DNA of 64,000 bases from assembly GCF_051714485.1 (NCBI RefSeq), contig NZ_JBIORZ010000001.1, positions 372,001-436,000 of the forward strand, given 5' to 3'. Shown here piece after piece: positions 17,090 through 26,159 of this stretch (its first letter is position 1; each line of letters starts with the position of its first letter). Position numbers and translations under genes: made by a program. The notes beneath the pieces were generated by a model. The model saw only the letters and a list, made by a program, of their open reading frames with translations. It was not told the origin of the DNA and searched no databases. The DNA is from Enterococcus_A sp051714485. GTDB lineage: Bacteria > Bacillota > Bacilli > Lactobacillales > Enterococcaceae.

Positions 17090-18142
17090 TTAATAGAAAG
17101 AACTTGCCAATTCCTGAATCACAGCATCTGTAAATTCAACCGTGGAGGCTTTTCCACCTAAGTCGTGAGTGAACATTCCTTTGGCGAGAATTGTATCGCA
17201 GGCTTTTTCAATGGCTTGCGCCGCTTGTTCTTCTTGAAAGGACTGGCGTAACATCATTGCTACAGATAAAATCATTGAGATTGGATTGGCGATGCCTCTA
17301 CCAGCAATATCTGGAGCAGATCCGTGGATCGGTTCATATAGTGAAGGTCCGCCATCGCTATGACTAGCACTAGGCAGTACACCTAATGAACCAGGCAATA
17401 CAGAAGCTTCATCGCTCAAAATATCACCGAAGAGATTCTCCGTTACGATCACATCAAAAGCTTTCGGGTTTTGGATCAGTTTCATTGCTGCTGAGTCAAC
17501 ATATTGATGTTCCAGTTGGCAATCCGGGTAGTTCTTTGCGACTTCTTCCGCTGTTGCTCGCCATAGCTTGCTGGAAGCCAACACATTCGCCTTGTCTACA
17601 GACGTGACTTTTTTAGTCCGCCCTTGAGCAATTTTAAAGGCTGAATGTACAATGCGTTCGATCTCGCTTTTTTGATAGCGGGCAGTATCGTAGGCCATTG
17701 TTTCTTTTAACTCACGAGGCTCCCCGAAATAAATGCCGCTGCTTAACTCCCTTACGATAATCAAATCGGTTCCTTCTAAAATTTCTGGTTTTAGCGGTGA
17801 AAGATGAAGTAAAGCGGAAGACACAGAGACCGGACGGATATTCGCAAATAATTCCAAGGACTTTCGTAAGGCCAATAGTCCTTTTTCAGGCGTGTCTTCC
17901 ATTTTTTCCCATTTCGGTCCGCCAATAGCGCCTAATAGGATCGCATCCGCTGCCTGACAAGCCGCTAATGTCTCATCAGGCAGGGGAGATCCAGTTTCAT
18001 CAATACCAACACCGCCAAAGGGTAATTTTTCAAGTTCAAAAGTGTTACTGCATTTTTTTTCTACGGCGGCCAATACCTTTAGGCCGCTATCCATAATCTC
18101 AGGTCCAATACCGTCACCGGCTAAAACAACAATTTTATTCAT
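17090..18142 (-). CDS. leuB: 3-isopropylmalate dehydrogenase
   Basis: This 350-residue NAD-dependent decarboxylating dehydrogenase oxidises 3-isopropylmalate to 2-ketoisocaproate. It shows the N-terminal GDGIGPEI motif, RELSSGIYFGEPR, the K and Y region (TSVDKANVLASSKLWR), the metal-binding DILSDEASVLPGSLGVLPSAS segment and HGSAPDIAGRGIANP. I start at ATG 18142, 7 bases after AGGAG. The in-frame extension upstream is made of the tandem-repeat DNA and has no homologous sequence. It is separated from leuA by 532 bp holding three tandem repeats. Confidence 0.95.
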   Translation of the reverse strand: MNKIVVLAGDGIGPEIMDSGLKVLAAVEKKCSNTFELEKLPFGGVGIDETGSPLPDETLAACQAADAILLGAIGGPKWEKMEDTPEKGLLALRKSLELFANIRPVSVSSALLHLSPLKPEILEGTDLIIVRELSSGIYFGEPRELKETMAYDTARYQKSEIERIVHSAFKIAQGRTKKVTSVDKANVLASSKLWRATAEEVAKNYPDCQLEHQYVDSAAMKLIQNPKAFDVIVTENLFGDILSDEASVLPGSLGVLPSASHSDGGPSLYEPIHGSAPDIAGRGIANPISMILSVAMMLRQSFQEEQAAQAIEKACDTILAKGMFTHDLGGKASTVEFTDAVIQELASSFY

Positions 18143-18150
18143 GTGCATGC

Positions 18151-18642
18151 TCCTATCTCGTATAAAAGTATTCATTTTTCTGAAAACCGAAAAATGAATT
18201 TTGTTCTCGCCACGTATACTATTCAACTAAGTAGAGTGACTAGAATTTAGCTGTTAATAATTAATTGAATCAAACGCTAGAGGCAACTGCAAAAGTTGAA
18301 CTAGCATCCTATCTCGTATAAAAGTATTCATTTTTCTGAAAACCGAAAAATGAATTTTGTTCTCGCCACGTATACTATTCAACTAAGTAGAGTGACTAGA
18401 ATTTAGCTGTTAATAATTAATTGAATCAAACGCTAGAGGCAACTGCAAAAGTTGAACTAGCATCCTATCTCGTATAAAAGTATTCATTTTTCTGAAAACC
18501 GAAAAATGAATTTTGTTCTCGCCACGTATACTATTCAACTAAGTAGAGTGACTAGAATTTAGCTGTTAATAATTAATTGAATCAAACGCTAGAGGCAACT
18601 GCAAAAAGTTGAACTAGCATTCTATCTCGTATAAAAGTATTC
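18151..18642. repeat. Tandem array: three 156/157-bp units plus a partial copy, between leuA and leuB
   Basis: Copies run 18151-18306, 18307-18462 and 18463-18619 and are practically identical (the third has one extra A). A fourth begins at 18620 and matches for about 23 bp. Each unit carries an 11-bp stem hairpin (ATTCATTTTTC/GAAAAATGAAT) and a smaller CAACT/AGTTG hairpin. The array ends 8 bp upstream of the leuB start codon, so its last copy supplies leuB's leader. No convincing frame crosses it. Copy number could change by slippage or recombination. Confidence 0.95.
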
Positions 18643-18674
18643 TTTTTTCCTACTATATTAATAGAATGATTTGG

Positions 18675-20189
18675 TTAACAACTTTGTTTCAAATGATTAC
18701 TTGCTTGGACATAAGCTTTGGCTGATGCTTGTAAAACATCGAAGTCCACGCCAATCCCGCGAAATTCGTTTTTCGTTTTTTCATCCAGTAGTGTGACGCG
18801 TACTTCTGCTTGAGCATCTTCACCACCCGTTAATGCTTGAATTTCATAATCTGTTAACTCAGGATTTTGTTGGAACAATTCATCGATCGTATTGTAAATC
18901 GCTTGAATGCTTCCTGAACCGATTCGAGAGGCTACTTTTGTTTCGTTTTCCTCATCAATAATTGAAACGATTGCTCCTTGATAACCATTAGAGCTGTATT
19001 GAACTTGCACCTCTGCCAATTTGTATTTCTCTGTTTCTTCTCTATATTGATCAGCAAGTAAAGCCACTAAGTCTTTGTCGGTAATTTGCTTTTTCTTATC
19101 GGCTAAAGCTTTGAATCGTTTGAATGCTTCCTTGCTATCGGTGTCATTCAATTGATAACCGAGTTCTTCCAATTTGGCATTGAATGCATGACGCCCCGAT
19201 AATTTTCCTAGTGGAAGAGAATTTTGATTGACGCCTACCAGTGTCGGTGTGATGATTTCGTATGTTTCAGGATTTTTCAGTACACCGTCTTGATGGATAC
19301 CGGATTCATGAGCGTAGGCATTGTCACCGACGATCGCCTTGTTCTTTGGAACTGGAATACCGGAAAGACGAGAAACCAATTCACTGGTTCGTTTTGTTTC
19401 ATTTAATACGATATTGGATTCGCATTGATAAAAGTCCTTGCGAATCGCCAGTGCCAATGCAACTTCTTCTAATGCTGTATTGCCTGCACGTTCACCAATT
19501 CCATTGATGGCGCCTTCTACACGATTTGCTCCGTTTTCAATTGCCGCCAAAGCATTGGCGGTTGCCATACCCAAATCATCGTGGCAATGAGAAGAAAAGG
19601 TGATTTCTTGGTCACTTTGAATATTTTCAATCAACGTTTTGAAGATCTGACCGTATTCTGTTGGGTTTGAATAGCCGACAGTATCAGGGACATTGATAAT
19701 CGTAGCACCGGCATCAATCGCTGTTTGGACGGCTTCTAATAGGAAGCCTTTTTCTGTACGTGACGCATCTTCTGGTGAGAATTGGACTTTTTCAAATAGG
19801 CTGCGTGCATATCCAACGTGCTCTTTAATAGAAGCAAGAACTTCTTCTCTACTCATTTTTAGCTTGTATTGCATATGAACATCACTGGTAGCTAGGAAAA
19901 CATGGATCTGAGGATTAGCAGCCTCCTTTAACGCTTCATAAGCCCGATCGATATCTTTTTTCTGACAACGAGCCAATCCAGTGACTGTCATTGTCTTCAC
20001 TTGACGGGCAATATTTTGGACTGCTTCGAAGTCGCCAGGTGAAGCGATAGGAAATCCGGCCTCGATGACATCAACTCCCCATTTTTCTAATTGAAGCGCG
20101 ATCTGAATTTTTTCTTTGGTATTAAAATTTACTCCTGGTGTTTGCTCACCATCTCTTAATGTGGTGTCGAAGAATTGAATCTTTCTCAT
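18675..20189 (-). CDS. leuA: 2-isopropylmalate synthase
   Basis: This 504-residue enzyme condenses acetyl-CoA with 2-ketoisovalerate, the first committed step of leucine synthesis. The N-terminal TIM-barrel domain begins RKIQFFDTTLRDGEQTPG and contains the metal-binding HCHDD and GIGERAGN motifs. The C-terminal regulatory domain (about residues 390-500) is the leucine-feedback domain. I start at ATG 20189 with GGAGGAG upstream; a longer in-frame start at 20285 would run through the attenuator. It heads leuABCD and is controlled by a leader peptide and terminator. Confidence 0.96.
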   Translation of the reverse strand: MRKIQFFDTTLRDGEQTPGVNFNTKEKIQIALQLEKWGVDVIEAGFPIASPGDFEAVQNIARQVKTMTVTGLARCQKKDIDRAYEALKEAANPQIHVFLATSDVHMQYKLKMSREEVLASIKEHVGYARSLFEKVQFSPEDASRTEKGFLLEAVQTAIDAGATIINVPDTVGYSNPTEYGQIFKTLIENIQSDQEITFSSHCHDDLGMATANALAAIENGANRVEGAINGIGERAGNTALEEVALALAIRKDFYQCESNIVLNETKRTSELVSRLSGIPVPKNKAIVGDNAYAHESGIHQDGVLKNPETYEIITPTLVGVNQNSLPLGKLSGRHAFNAKLEELGYQLNDTDSKEAFKRFKALADKKKQITDKDLVALLADQYREETEKYKLAEVQVQYSSNGYQGAIVSIIDEENETKVASRIGSGSIQAIYNTIDELFQQNPELTDYEIQALTGGEDAQAEVRVTLLDEKTKNEFRGIGVDFDVLQASAKAYVQASNHLKQSC

Positions 20190-20220
20190 TTTTGCTCCTC
20201 CTTCATTTAAAAACGGGTAT

Positions 20221-20268
20221 AAAAAAAGCACCCCATCGGAAAAGAACCATTTTCTTCTCCGATGCAAT
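20221..20268 (-). terminator. Attenuator terminator in the leu leader
   Basis: On the minus-strand transcript, CATCGGAGAAGAA pairs with TTCTTTTCCGATG and is followed within a few bases by seven Ts (A-run 20221-20227). It lies between the leucine-rich leader peptide and leuA, so it would stop the operon unless disrupted. Confidence 0.85.
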
Positions 20269-20275
20269 GCGAATA

Positions 20276-20307
20276 GGGACTTCATGAAATGAATTTCAGA
20301 AAGTCCC
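20276..20307 (-). promoter_or_regulatory. Leader hairpin between leu leader peptide and terminator
   Basis: GGGACTT pairs with AAGTCCC around an 18-base loop, starting a few bases after the leader-peptide stop. Its position fits the pause or protector hairpin of a ribosome-mediated attenuator. I could not resolve the competing antiterminator pairing by eye. Confidence 0.6.
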
Positions 20308-20309
20308 AG

Positions 20310-20354
20310 CTATAATAATAAAGTTGCGTTGAAAGACATATTTGATTTCATCAT
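20310..20354 (-). CDS. Leucine operon leader peptide
   Basis: A 14-residue frame reads MMKSNMSFNATLLL and ends with three consecutive TTA leucine codons and a stop. GGGTGG lies 5 bases before the first ATG and 8 before the second. Runs of the regulating amino acid's codon right before a hairpin and terminator are the hallmark of transcription attenuation. Scarce charged tRNA-Leu should stall the ribosome and favour leuABCD expression. Confidence 0.85.
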   Translation of the reverse strand: MMKSNMSFNATLLL

Positions 20355-20401
20355 GGCAACCACCCGTTTATTGTCAGAATTTTTTAAAAATTGTTGTAAT
20401 C

Positions 20402-20430
20402 ATCGTATAAAAAAAGGAAAGGATTGTCAA
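20402..20430 (-). promoter_or_regulatory. Predicted sigma-A promoter of the leu operon
   Basis: Minus strand: TTGACA (20430-20425), 17-bp spacer, TACGAT (20407-20402), about 48 bp upstream of the leader-peptide start. Confidence 0.7.
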
Positions 20431-20696
20431 TACGATTATGAAAAAAAGATGAGAAATTTTTCTAATAAATTTCTCTAGTTATAAATAAATATCGAATGAA
20501 AGAGGGGAAGTGGAATTTTAGAAAGGGTTTCCTACCTATTATAAAGAAACGAGGATATCTACCATAGAGATGTCACAAAAACAAAAAAATCTTCTGTTTT
20601 TGTTAGAATAAAAAAATATTTTTAGGATAATTGTTGAATCTACAAGTTTTCTTAGGTTTTTTTCAAGAAAGTAAAAGAATGATTAGAGCATATGTG

Positions 20697-20725
20697 TTGA
20701 TTTATTAAAAATTAATGATTAAACT
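20697..20725 (+). promoter_or_regulatory. Possible oppA promoter
   Basis: TTGATT (20697-20702), 17 bp, TAAACT (20720-20725) lies about 60 bp before oppA. An inverted repeat TTCAG...CTGAA follows in the leader. The rest of 20431-20696 is AT-rich and I see no gene in it. Confidence 0.4.
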
Positions 20726-20785
20726 ACTCGACATATTCAGAACTTCGTAATTATTCTGAAAATTGAATCAAAAGGGGAAAAAGAT

Positions 20786-22447
20786 ATGAGGAACAAATTA
20801 GCTTATGGGGTCATCGCGGTTTGCGGACTCGCTTTGGCGGGATGTTACGGCGGCAGCAGCGCTACAACTGATGAGAGCAGTTCAAGTGCAAAGGCAAAAG
20901 ACAATGGCACATTCAATTTAGTGGTCCAACAGGAAATGCCCACAGCCGACCTATCTGTAGCAACCGACACAATTAGTTTTACTGCGTTAAATAATGTTTA
21001 TGAAGGAATCTATCGTCTAGACAAAGACAACAAACCGCAACCAGCGGGTGCTAGTGAAAAAGTCAAAGTCAGTGATGACGGTAAGACCTATACTGTGAAA
21101 TTAAGAGAAGATGCAAAGTGGTCGAATGGTGATCCAGTCACAGCTAAAGATTATGTCTTTGGATGGCAACGTACGGTTAAACCAGAGACGGCCTCAGAAT
21201 ATGCCTATCTTTTCGAACCTGTTGAAAACGCTGCTGATATTTCAGCTGGGAAGAAAGCACCAGATGAATTAGGAATCAAAGCAGTCAATGATCATGAATT
21301 AGAAATTAAATTATCGAAACCAACACCGTATTTTGATTACTTGTTGGCATTCCCGTCATTCTTCCCGCAAAATCAAAAAGTTGTGGAAGCAAACGGAAAA
21401 GAATATGCAACTAAAAGCGACAAGGCTGTTTATAATGGGCCATTCACATTAGAAGGCTTTGACGGACCGGGTACCGACACTGAATGGGAGTACAAGAAAA
21501 ATGATACTTACTGGGATAAAGACGAAGTCAAATTGTCTAAGGTTAAAGTCAACGTTGTAAAAGAATCTTCAACTTCTTTGAACCTATTTAAAGATGGTGA
21601 AGCAGACGATGTGATCCTGTCGGGTGAATTGGCACAGCAAAATGCAAATGACCCTGCATACAAATCGTTCAAAGAAGCTCGTACTAGTTATCTTGAATAC
21701 AATCAACGAAAAGCTGATTCACCTTGGAAAAATGAGAACTTGCGTAAGGCCGTTTCATACGCCATTAATCGCAAATCGCTAGTTAACCAAGTACTAGGCG
21801 ATGGTTCTGTCGTATCGACTGGGTTAGTGCCGTCAGGTATGTCAAAAAATCCTAAGACGGATGAGGACTTTGCGAAAGAAGCAGGGAACTTAGCTCCTTA
21901 TGATAAAGCGAAAGCAAAAGAATATTGGGACAAGGCGAAGAAAGAATTGAAAATTGACTCACTTTCATTTGAGTTGATGGCATCGGATACAGATTCATCG
22001 AAGAAAGTTATTGAATATATGCAAAGTGCTTTAGAAGAAACTTTACCAGGAATCACTGTGAAACCAACTCCAGTACCATTCTCTGTTCGTTTAGACCGTT
22101 CAAATGCCGGCGACTTTGATGTTCTGCTTGGTGGTTGGGGAGCTGACTATGCGGATCCATCCAGCTTCACTGATTTGTTCGTAACAGGAAACTCATATAA
22201 CCGCGGTCGTTGGAGCAATGAGGAATACGACAAAGCTGTTGATGCATCTGGTAATAAAGATGCCAGTGACGAAGAAGCTCGTTGGGATGATTTGCAAAAA
22301 GCAAATGAAATCATCTCTAAAGAATCCGGTGTCGCACCACTTTATCAATTATCTGAAGCACATTTAGTTAACGAAAAGGTTAAAGGCATCGTTCACCATC
22401 CTGCCGGCGCTTCTTGGGATTATAAATGGGCGTATGTAGAGAAATAG
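20786..22447 (+). CDS. oppA: Oligopeptide ABC transporter substrate-binding lipoprotein
   Basis: This 553-residue extracellular lipoprotein has a signal peptide with lipobox LALAGC (lipidated C19), a Ser/Thr-rich linker, and an SBP_bac_5 domain (about residues 45-550). Typical segments include LREDAKWSNGDPVTAKDYVFGWQR, NENLRKAVSYAINR and DVLLGGWGADYADP. It captures peptides for import by OppBCDF, encoded 650 bp downstream. GGGGAAAAAG precedes the ATG. It has its own terminator, so high separate expression is likely, as is usual for binding proteins. Confidence 0.94.
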   Translation: MRNKLAYGVIAVCGLALAGCYGGSSATTDESSSSAKAKDNGTFNLVVQQEMPTADLSVATDTISFTALNNVYEGIYRLDKDNKPQPAGASEKVKVSDDGKTYTVKLREDAKWSNGDPVTAKDYVFGWQRTVKPETASEYAYLFEPVENAADISAGKKAPDELGIKAVNDHELEIKLSKPTPYFDYLLAFPSFFPQNQKVVEANGKEYATKSDKAVYNGPFTLEGFDGPGTDTEWEYKKNDTYWDKDEVKLSKVKVNVVKESSTSLNLFKDGEADDVILSGELAQQNANDPAYKSFKEARTSYLEYNQRKADSPWKNENLRKAVSYAINRKSLVNQVLGDGSVVSTGLVPSGMSKNPKTDEDFAKEAGNLAPYDKAKAKEYWDKAKKELKIDSLSFELMASDTDSSKKVIEYMQSALEETLPGITVKPTPVPFSVRLDRSNAGDFDVLLGGWGADYADPSSFTDLFVTGNSYNRGRWSNEEYDKAVDASGNKDASDEEARWDDLQKANEIISKESGVAPLYQLSEAHLVNEKVKGIVHHPAGASWDYKWAYVEK

Positions 22448-22560
22448 AGTGACTGCTAACTCACAAGTAAGATAAGAATTTTTCTGACGAATAAAAATTC
22501 TATGGATTTCTAAAGCACCTTTTCACATCATCATGCTGCAAAAGGCGAGACTGACAAAAT

Positions 22561-22598
22561 AAAAGAAGTTGGAACGTTATTCGTTCCAACTTCCTTTT
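22561..22598. terminator. Bidirectional terminator between oppA and the DUF3899-like gene
   Basis: GAAGTTGGAACG pairs with CGTTCCAACTTC over a 5-base loop, with A-run before and T-run after. It lies between convergent genes and overlaps the stop codon of the minus-strand gene. Confidence 0.85.
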
Positions 22599-22941
22599 AA
22601 ATCATTGTTAGTAAAGCACAGATGATCGAAGCACCGATTAGCATGGCTGCAATGATCATCCAAAAAGAATAACGGCCTTGTCCAACTTGTGAGAGTGACT
22701 GAAATTCTGATTTTTTCTTTTGATTTCTGCTAAATGCTTGATGCATCGAATGCTGAAAGTGATCAAAGAAGCCTGAAGAAAAAATCCATAGCAGGATACC
22801 AATGATCAAAAATGGTAATCCAGTTAAGAAAAATCGGTTGGATAAAGTCAGTAGCGCAAGTGAATCTTTAATGCTTGAGTAGATCACGATGATCGCTAAC
22901 AAACTACCGCCGATTCCGATGGGAAATAATTTATTTTTCAT
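22597..22941 (-). CDS. Small membrane protein, DUF3899-like
   Basis: This 114-residue protein has three predicted transmembrane helices (about residues 5-24, 36-57 and 92-113) and a basic, Gln/Ser-rich cytoplasmic loop of about 30 residues (SRNQKKKSEF). Size and layout resemble the DUF3899 family of Firmicutes, though I recognise this only by pattern. No function is known. It is encoded opposite to, and between, oppA and oppBCDF, which splits the transporter locus into two transcription units. Confidence 0.65.
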   Translation of the reverse strand: MKNKLFPIGIGGSLLAIIVIYSSIKDSLALLTLSNRFFLTGLPFLIIGILLWIFSSGFFDHFQHSMHQAFSRNQKKKSEFQSLSQVGQGRYSFWMIIAAMLIGASIICALLTMI

Positions 22942-23103
22942 ACATACACTCCAATAATTAATGACTGACGCTATCTAGATAAAAATTTATCCGAGATGCA
23001 TTTCTACTCTAAACCATAACAAAACTAGAAGTCAAAATTTAAGAGCGGTTCACAAAACTCATTTTGAAAAAAATAAATATCGAAACGAATTAGGAGGCAC
23101 CTC

Positions 23104-24045
23104 ATGGGCAGTTATTTGAAATATTTTTTTAAGCGTGTCTTTTTCATGGTGGTTACCTTATGGCTGATTGCAACAATTACATTCTTCTTGATGCAATTAC
23201 TGCCAGGAACACCTTATACCAATCAAGAACGTCTAAGTCCTGAAACGATTGCGATGCTGAATAAGCAAGTTGGCTTAGATAAACCAGTAATTGTTCAATA
23301 CGGAATTTATTTATCGAACCTCGTACAGGGAAACTTCGGAATTTCTTTCCAATTCAAAAATCAAGCAGTAGCTTCATTACTAGCCGGACGAATCGGTCCA
23401 TCGTTGCAATTGGGGTTGCAAGCGATTATCTTTGGAACCTTTATTGGGATTGTCTTAGGAACGATCTCCGCCATGAAACAAAACTCATGGGCGGACACGA
23501 CGTCAACCTTAGTAGCAATCTTAGGACGTTCTATTCCTAACTTTGTTTTTGCCGTACTACTGCAATATATTTTTGCGATGAAATTACGAATCTTGCCGAT
23601 CGCAAAATGGGAAGGTTTTGCTTATACGATTTTACCAACTCTGGCATTAGCGATGTCGCCGCTGGCCGATTCAGCTCGTTTCATTCGAACTGAAATGGTA
23701 GAGGTTCTCCATAGTGACTATGTCGAACTGGCTCGGGCGAAAGGCTTGAGTCGATGGGAGATCGCCTTCAGACATGGATTGCGAAATAGTTTGATCCCAT
23801 TGATGACATTGCTTGGGCCTTTGGCAGTCGCATTGATGACCGGTTCACTTGTAGTGGAGAATATCTTCGCAATTCCTGGTATCGGAGAACAATTCGTAAA
23901 ATCAATTATGACGAATGATTATCCAACGATTATGGCAGTAACAATCCTTTATTCATTTATGCTGGTCTTTGTCATTTTAGTCGTTGATCTGCTTTACGGA
24001 TTGGTCGATCCGCGTATCCGGTTATCAGAAGGGAGCAAAAGTTAA
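23104..24045 (+). CDS. oppB: Oligopeptide ABC transporter permease OppB
   Basis: This 313-residue inner-membrane permease has the N-terminal KRVFFMVVTLWLIATITFFLMQLLPGTP segment, the conserved EAA loop (EMVEVLHSDYVELARAKGLSRWEIAFRHGLRNSLIP) and about six helices. It forms the peptide channel with OppC. TTAGGAGG precedes ATG 23104. The oppC start overlaps its final base, giving a tightly coupled oppBCDF operon. Confidence 0.95.
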   Translation: MGSYLKYFFKRVFFMVVTLWLIATITFFLMQLLPGTPYTNQERLSPETIAMLNKQVGLDKPVIVQYGIYLSNLVQGNFGISFQFKNQAVASLLAGRIGPSLQLGLQAIIFGTFIGIVLGTISAMKQNSWADTTSTLVAILGRSIPNFVFAVLLQYIFAMKLRILPIAKWEGFAYTILPTLALAMSPLADSARFIRTEMVEVLHSDYVELARAKGLSRWEIAFRHGLRNSLIPLMTLLGPLAVALMTGSLVVENIFAIPGIGEQFVKSIMTNDYPTIMAVTILYSFMLVFVILVVDLLYGLVDPRIRLSEGSKS

Positions 24046-25079
24046 TGGAGATGAAATATCCTTCAATTGTTGATATTCCTGCTGATGAATTTCAACCCTT
24101 GCAAAAAAATACCGAAGAGGAACGTGAGGAGATTGCGGCCCCCTCGCTGAATTTTTTGCAAGACTCATGGCGTCGACTAAAGAAAAATAAAGCGGCGGTC
24201 ATTTCGATGGTTTTACTCGCTGTAATTATTTTGATCTCGATTGTGACGATCTTTGTTTCACCGCAAGACCCAAGTAAACAAAATGTTGATTACATTAATT
24301 TGCCGCCGCGCGTTCCGGGCTTGAACATTGATGGGCTGAATGGGAAAACGATGGTCGCTGGTGAATTAGTTGATAAGTACGCACAGGCAGATGTTCCTAG
24401 TAATGTGAATTATCTATTGGGAACGGATGGTTTGGGCCGCGATGTCTTAAGTCGTTTGTTTATGGGAACGCGAATTTCACTATTAATTGCGTTTATCGCT
24501 GCTTTATTCGATATCACGATCGGTGTCGCTTACGGATTGATCTCAGGGATGTTAGGCGGAAGAGTAGATAATGCAATGCAGCGTTTCTTAGAGATTCTTT
24601 CTGGAATTCCTAATTTAGTTGTTATGATTTTAATGCTCGTTGTTTTTGAACCCGGGATTTTCTCAATCGTAGCTGCTATGGCTATTACTAACTGGATACC
24701 GATGGCGCGGATTGTCCGAGCCCAGACCCTCAAGCTGAAGGATCAAGAATATGTTTTAGCTGGGATGACTCTGGGAGAATCAAAATGGAAGATCGCCTTT
24801 AAGCATATCATTCCGAATATATCCAGTGTGATTATTATTCAAATGATGTTCAGTATCCCAACCGCGATTTTCTTTGAAGCTTTCTTGAGTTTCATCGGTT
24901 TAGGGTTAACGCCGCCAGCGGCATCATTAGGTACTTTATTGAATGACGGTTATAAAACATTCTTATACTTGCCATACTTATTATGGATTCCAGCGGTCAC
25001 TATTTCGCTGATTATGATTTGTTTCAATCTGTTAGCGGATGGTCTACGTGACGCATTCGATCCGAAAATGAAAGAGTGA
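24045..25079 (+). CDS. oppC: Oligopeptide ABC transporter permease OppC
   Basis: This 344-residue permease has an N-terminal cytoplasmic stretch of about 45 residues, the OppC_N helix, an extracellular loop, the GTDGLGRDVLSRLFMGTRISL motif and the EAA loop (QEYVLAGMTLGESKWKIAFKHIIPN). It pairs with OppB as the membrane channel. The start ATG overlaps the oppB stop by one base. Confidence 0.95.
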   Translation: MEMKYPSIVDIPADEFQPLQKNTEEEREEIAAPSLNFLQDSWRRLKKNKAAVISMVLLAVIILISIVTIFVSPQDPSKQNVDYINLPPRVPGLNIDGLNGKTMVAGELVDKYAQADVPSNVNYLLGTDGLGRDVLSRLFMGTRISLLIAFIAALFDITIGVAYGLISGMLGGRVDNAMQRFLEILSGIPNLVVMILMLVVFEPGIFSIVAAMAITNWIPMARIVRAQTLKLKDQEYVLAGMTLGESKWKIAFKHIIPNISSVIIIQMMFSIPTAIFFEAFLSFIGLGLTPPAASLGTLLNDGYKTFLYLPYLLWIPAVTISLIMICFNLLADGLRDAFDPKMKE

Positions 25080-25085
25080 CGATTT

Positions 25086-26132
25086 ATGGAAAAAATTTTA
25101 GAAGTTAATAATTTGACTATTTCATTCGACACCTATGCTGGAAAAGTTCGAGCGATTCGGGGTGTAGATTTTGATTTAAATAAAGGGGAAACTCTAGCAA
25201 TTGTAGGAGAATCTGGCAGTGGGAAATCTGTTACTACTCGTACAATTATGCGTTTACTTTCCAGCAATGCGAATATTGATGAGGGGCAAATTTTGTTCAA
25301 AGGACAAAACATTGTCGATAAATCAGAAAAAGAGATGCAAAAGATTCGCGGTCGAGAAATTGCGATGATTTTCCAAGACCCGATGACCTCCCTAGATCCA
25401 ACCATGACAATTGGAAAACAAGTCGCGGAATCCTTACGCAAGCATAAGAAAGTTTCAAAAAAAGAAAGTCTGCAGGAAGCTTTAGATTTGTTGAACCTAG
25501 TAGGTATCCCTGATGCTGAAAAACGGTTGAAAAATTATCCGCACCAATTTTCAGGTGGACAACGTCAACGGATTGTAATCGCGATTGCCTTGATCTGTAA
25601 TCCAGAAATATTGATTGCAGACGAACCGACGACTGCACTTGATGTAACGATCCAGGCGCAAATCTTGGAATTGCTGAAGGAAATCCAAGAGAAAATCGAA
25701 ACGTCGATCATTTTCATCACTCATGACCTCGGTGTCGTTGCCAATGTCGCGGATCGGGTAGCTGTAATGTATGCAGGTAAAATCATCGAAGTAGGTACTG
25801 CTGAGGAAATATTCTATAATCCACAACATCCATACACCTGGGGACTACTTGGTTCGATGCCCACTTTAGAAAGTGAAGACGATCGTTTATATGCGATTCC
25901 AGGTTCACCTCCGGATTTATTAGATCCACCAAAGGGCGATGCCTTTTATCCGCGGAACGAGTTCGCGTTAAAAATTGATGCAGAAATGGAGCCGCCTTTC
26001 TTTGAGCTTTCGAATACCCATAAAGCAGCAACCTGGTTACTTGCACCACAAGCACCGGCAGTCAATCCTCCAGCTGAGATTCAACGACGTTGGGATATTT
26101 TTCGCAAGAAACAAAACCAATATTCCGCTTAA
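25086..26132 (+). CDS. oppD: Oligopeptide ABC transporter ATPase OppD
   Basis: This 348-residue ATPase has Walker A (GESGSGKS), the Q-loop (FQDPMTSLDPTMTIG), signature FSGGQRQR, Walker B (ILIADEPTTALD) and a C-terminal oligo_HPY domain (about residues 235-320). It drives peptide uptake with OppF. It follows oppC after 6 bp. Confidence 0.95.
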   Translation: MEKILEVNNLTISFDTYAGKVRAIRGVDFDLNKGETLAIVGESGSGKSVTTRTIMRLLSSNANIDEGQILFKGQNIVDKSEKEMQKIRGREIAMIFQDPMTSLDPTMTIGKQVAESLRKHKKVSKKESLQEALDLLNLVGIPDAEKRLKNYPHQFSGGQRQRIVIAIALICNPEILIADEPTTALDVTIQAQILELLKEIQEKIETSIIFITHDLGVVANVADRVAVMYAGKIIEVGTAEEIFYNPQHPYTWGLLGSMPTLESEDDRLYAIPGSPPDLLDPPKGDAFYPRNEFALKIDAEMEPPFFELSNTHKAATWLLAPQAPAVNPPAEIQRRWDIFRKKQNQYSA

Positions 26133-26159
26133 TTTTTAGCGATGAACGGGAGGTCTACA

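Noticed and set aside
18142..18226. An N-terminal extension of LeuB upstream of ATG 18142
   Set aside because: The extension lies in the tandem-repeat DNA, has no family resemblance, and the good ribosome site is placed for ATG 18142.
18151..18642. CRISPR array
   Set aside because: The copies are directly adjacent 156/157-bp units with no spacers, so this is a simple tandem duplication.
20190..20366. T-box riboswitch in the leuA leader
   Set aside because: I see no specifier-loop layout or the conserved T-box sequence; a Leu-codon leader peptide and terminator explain the region better.
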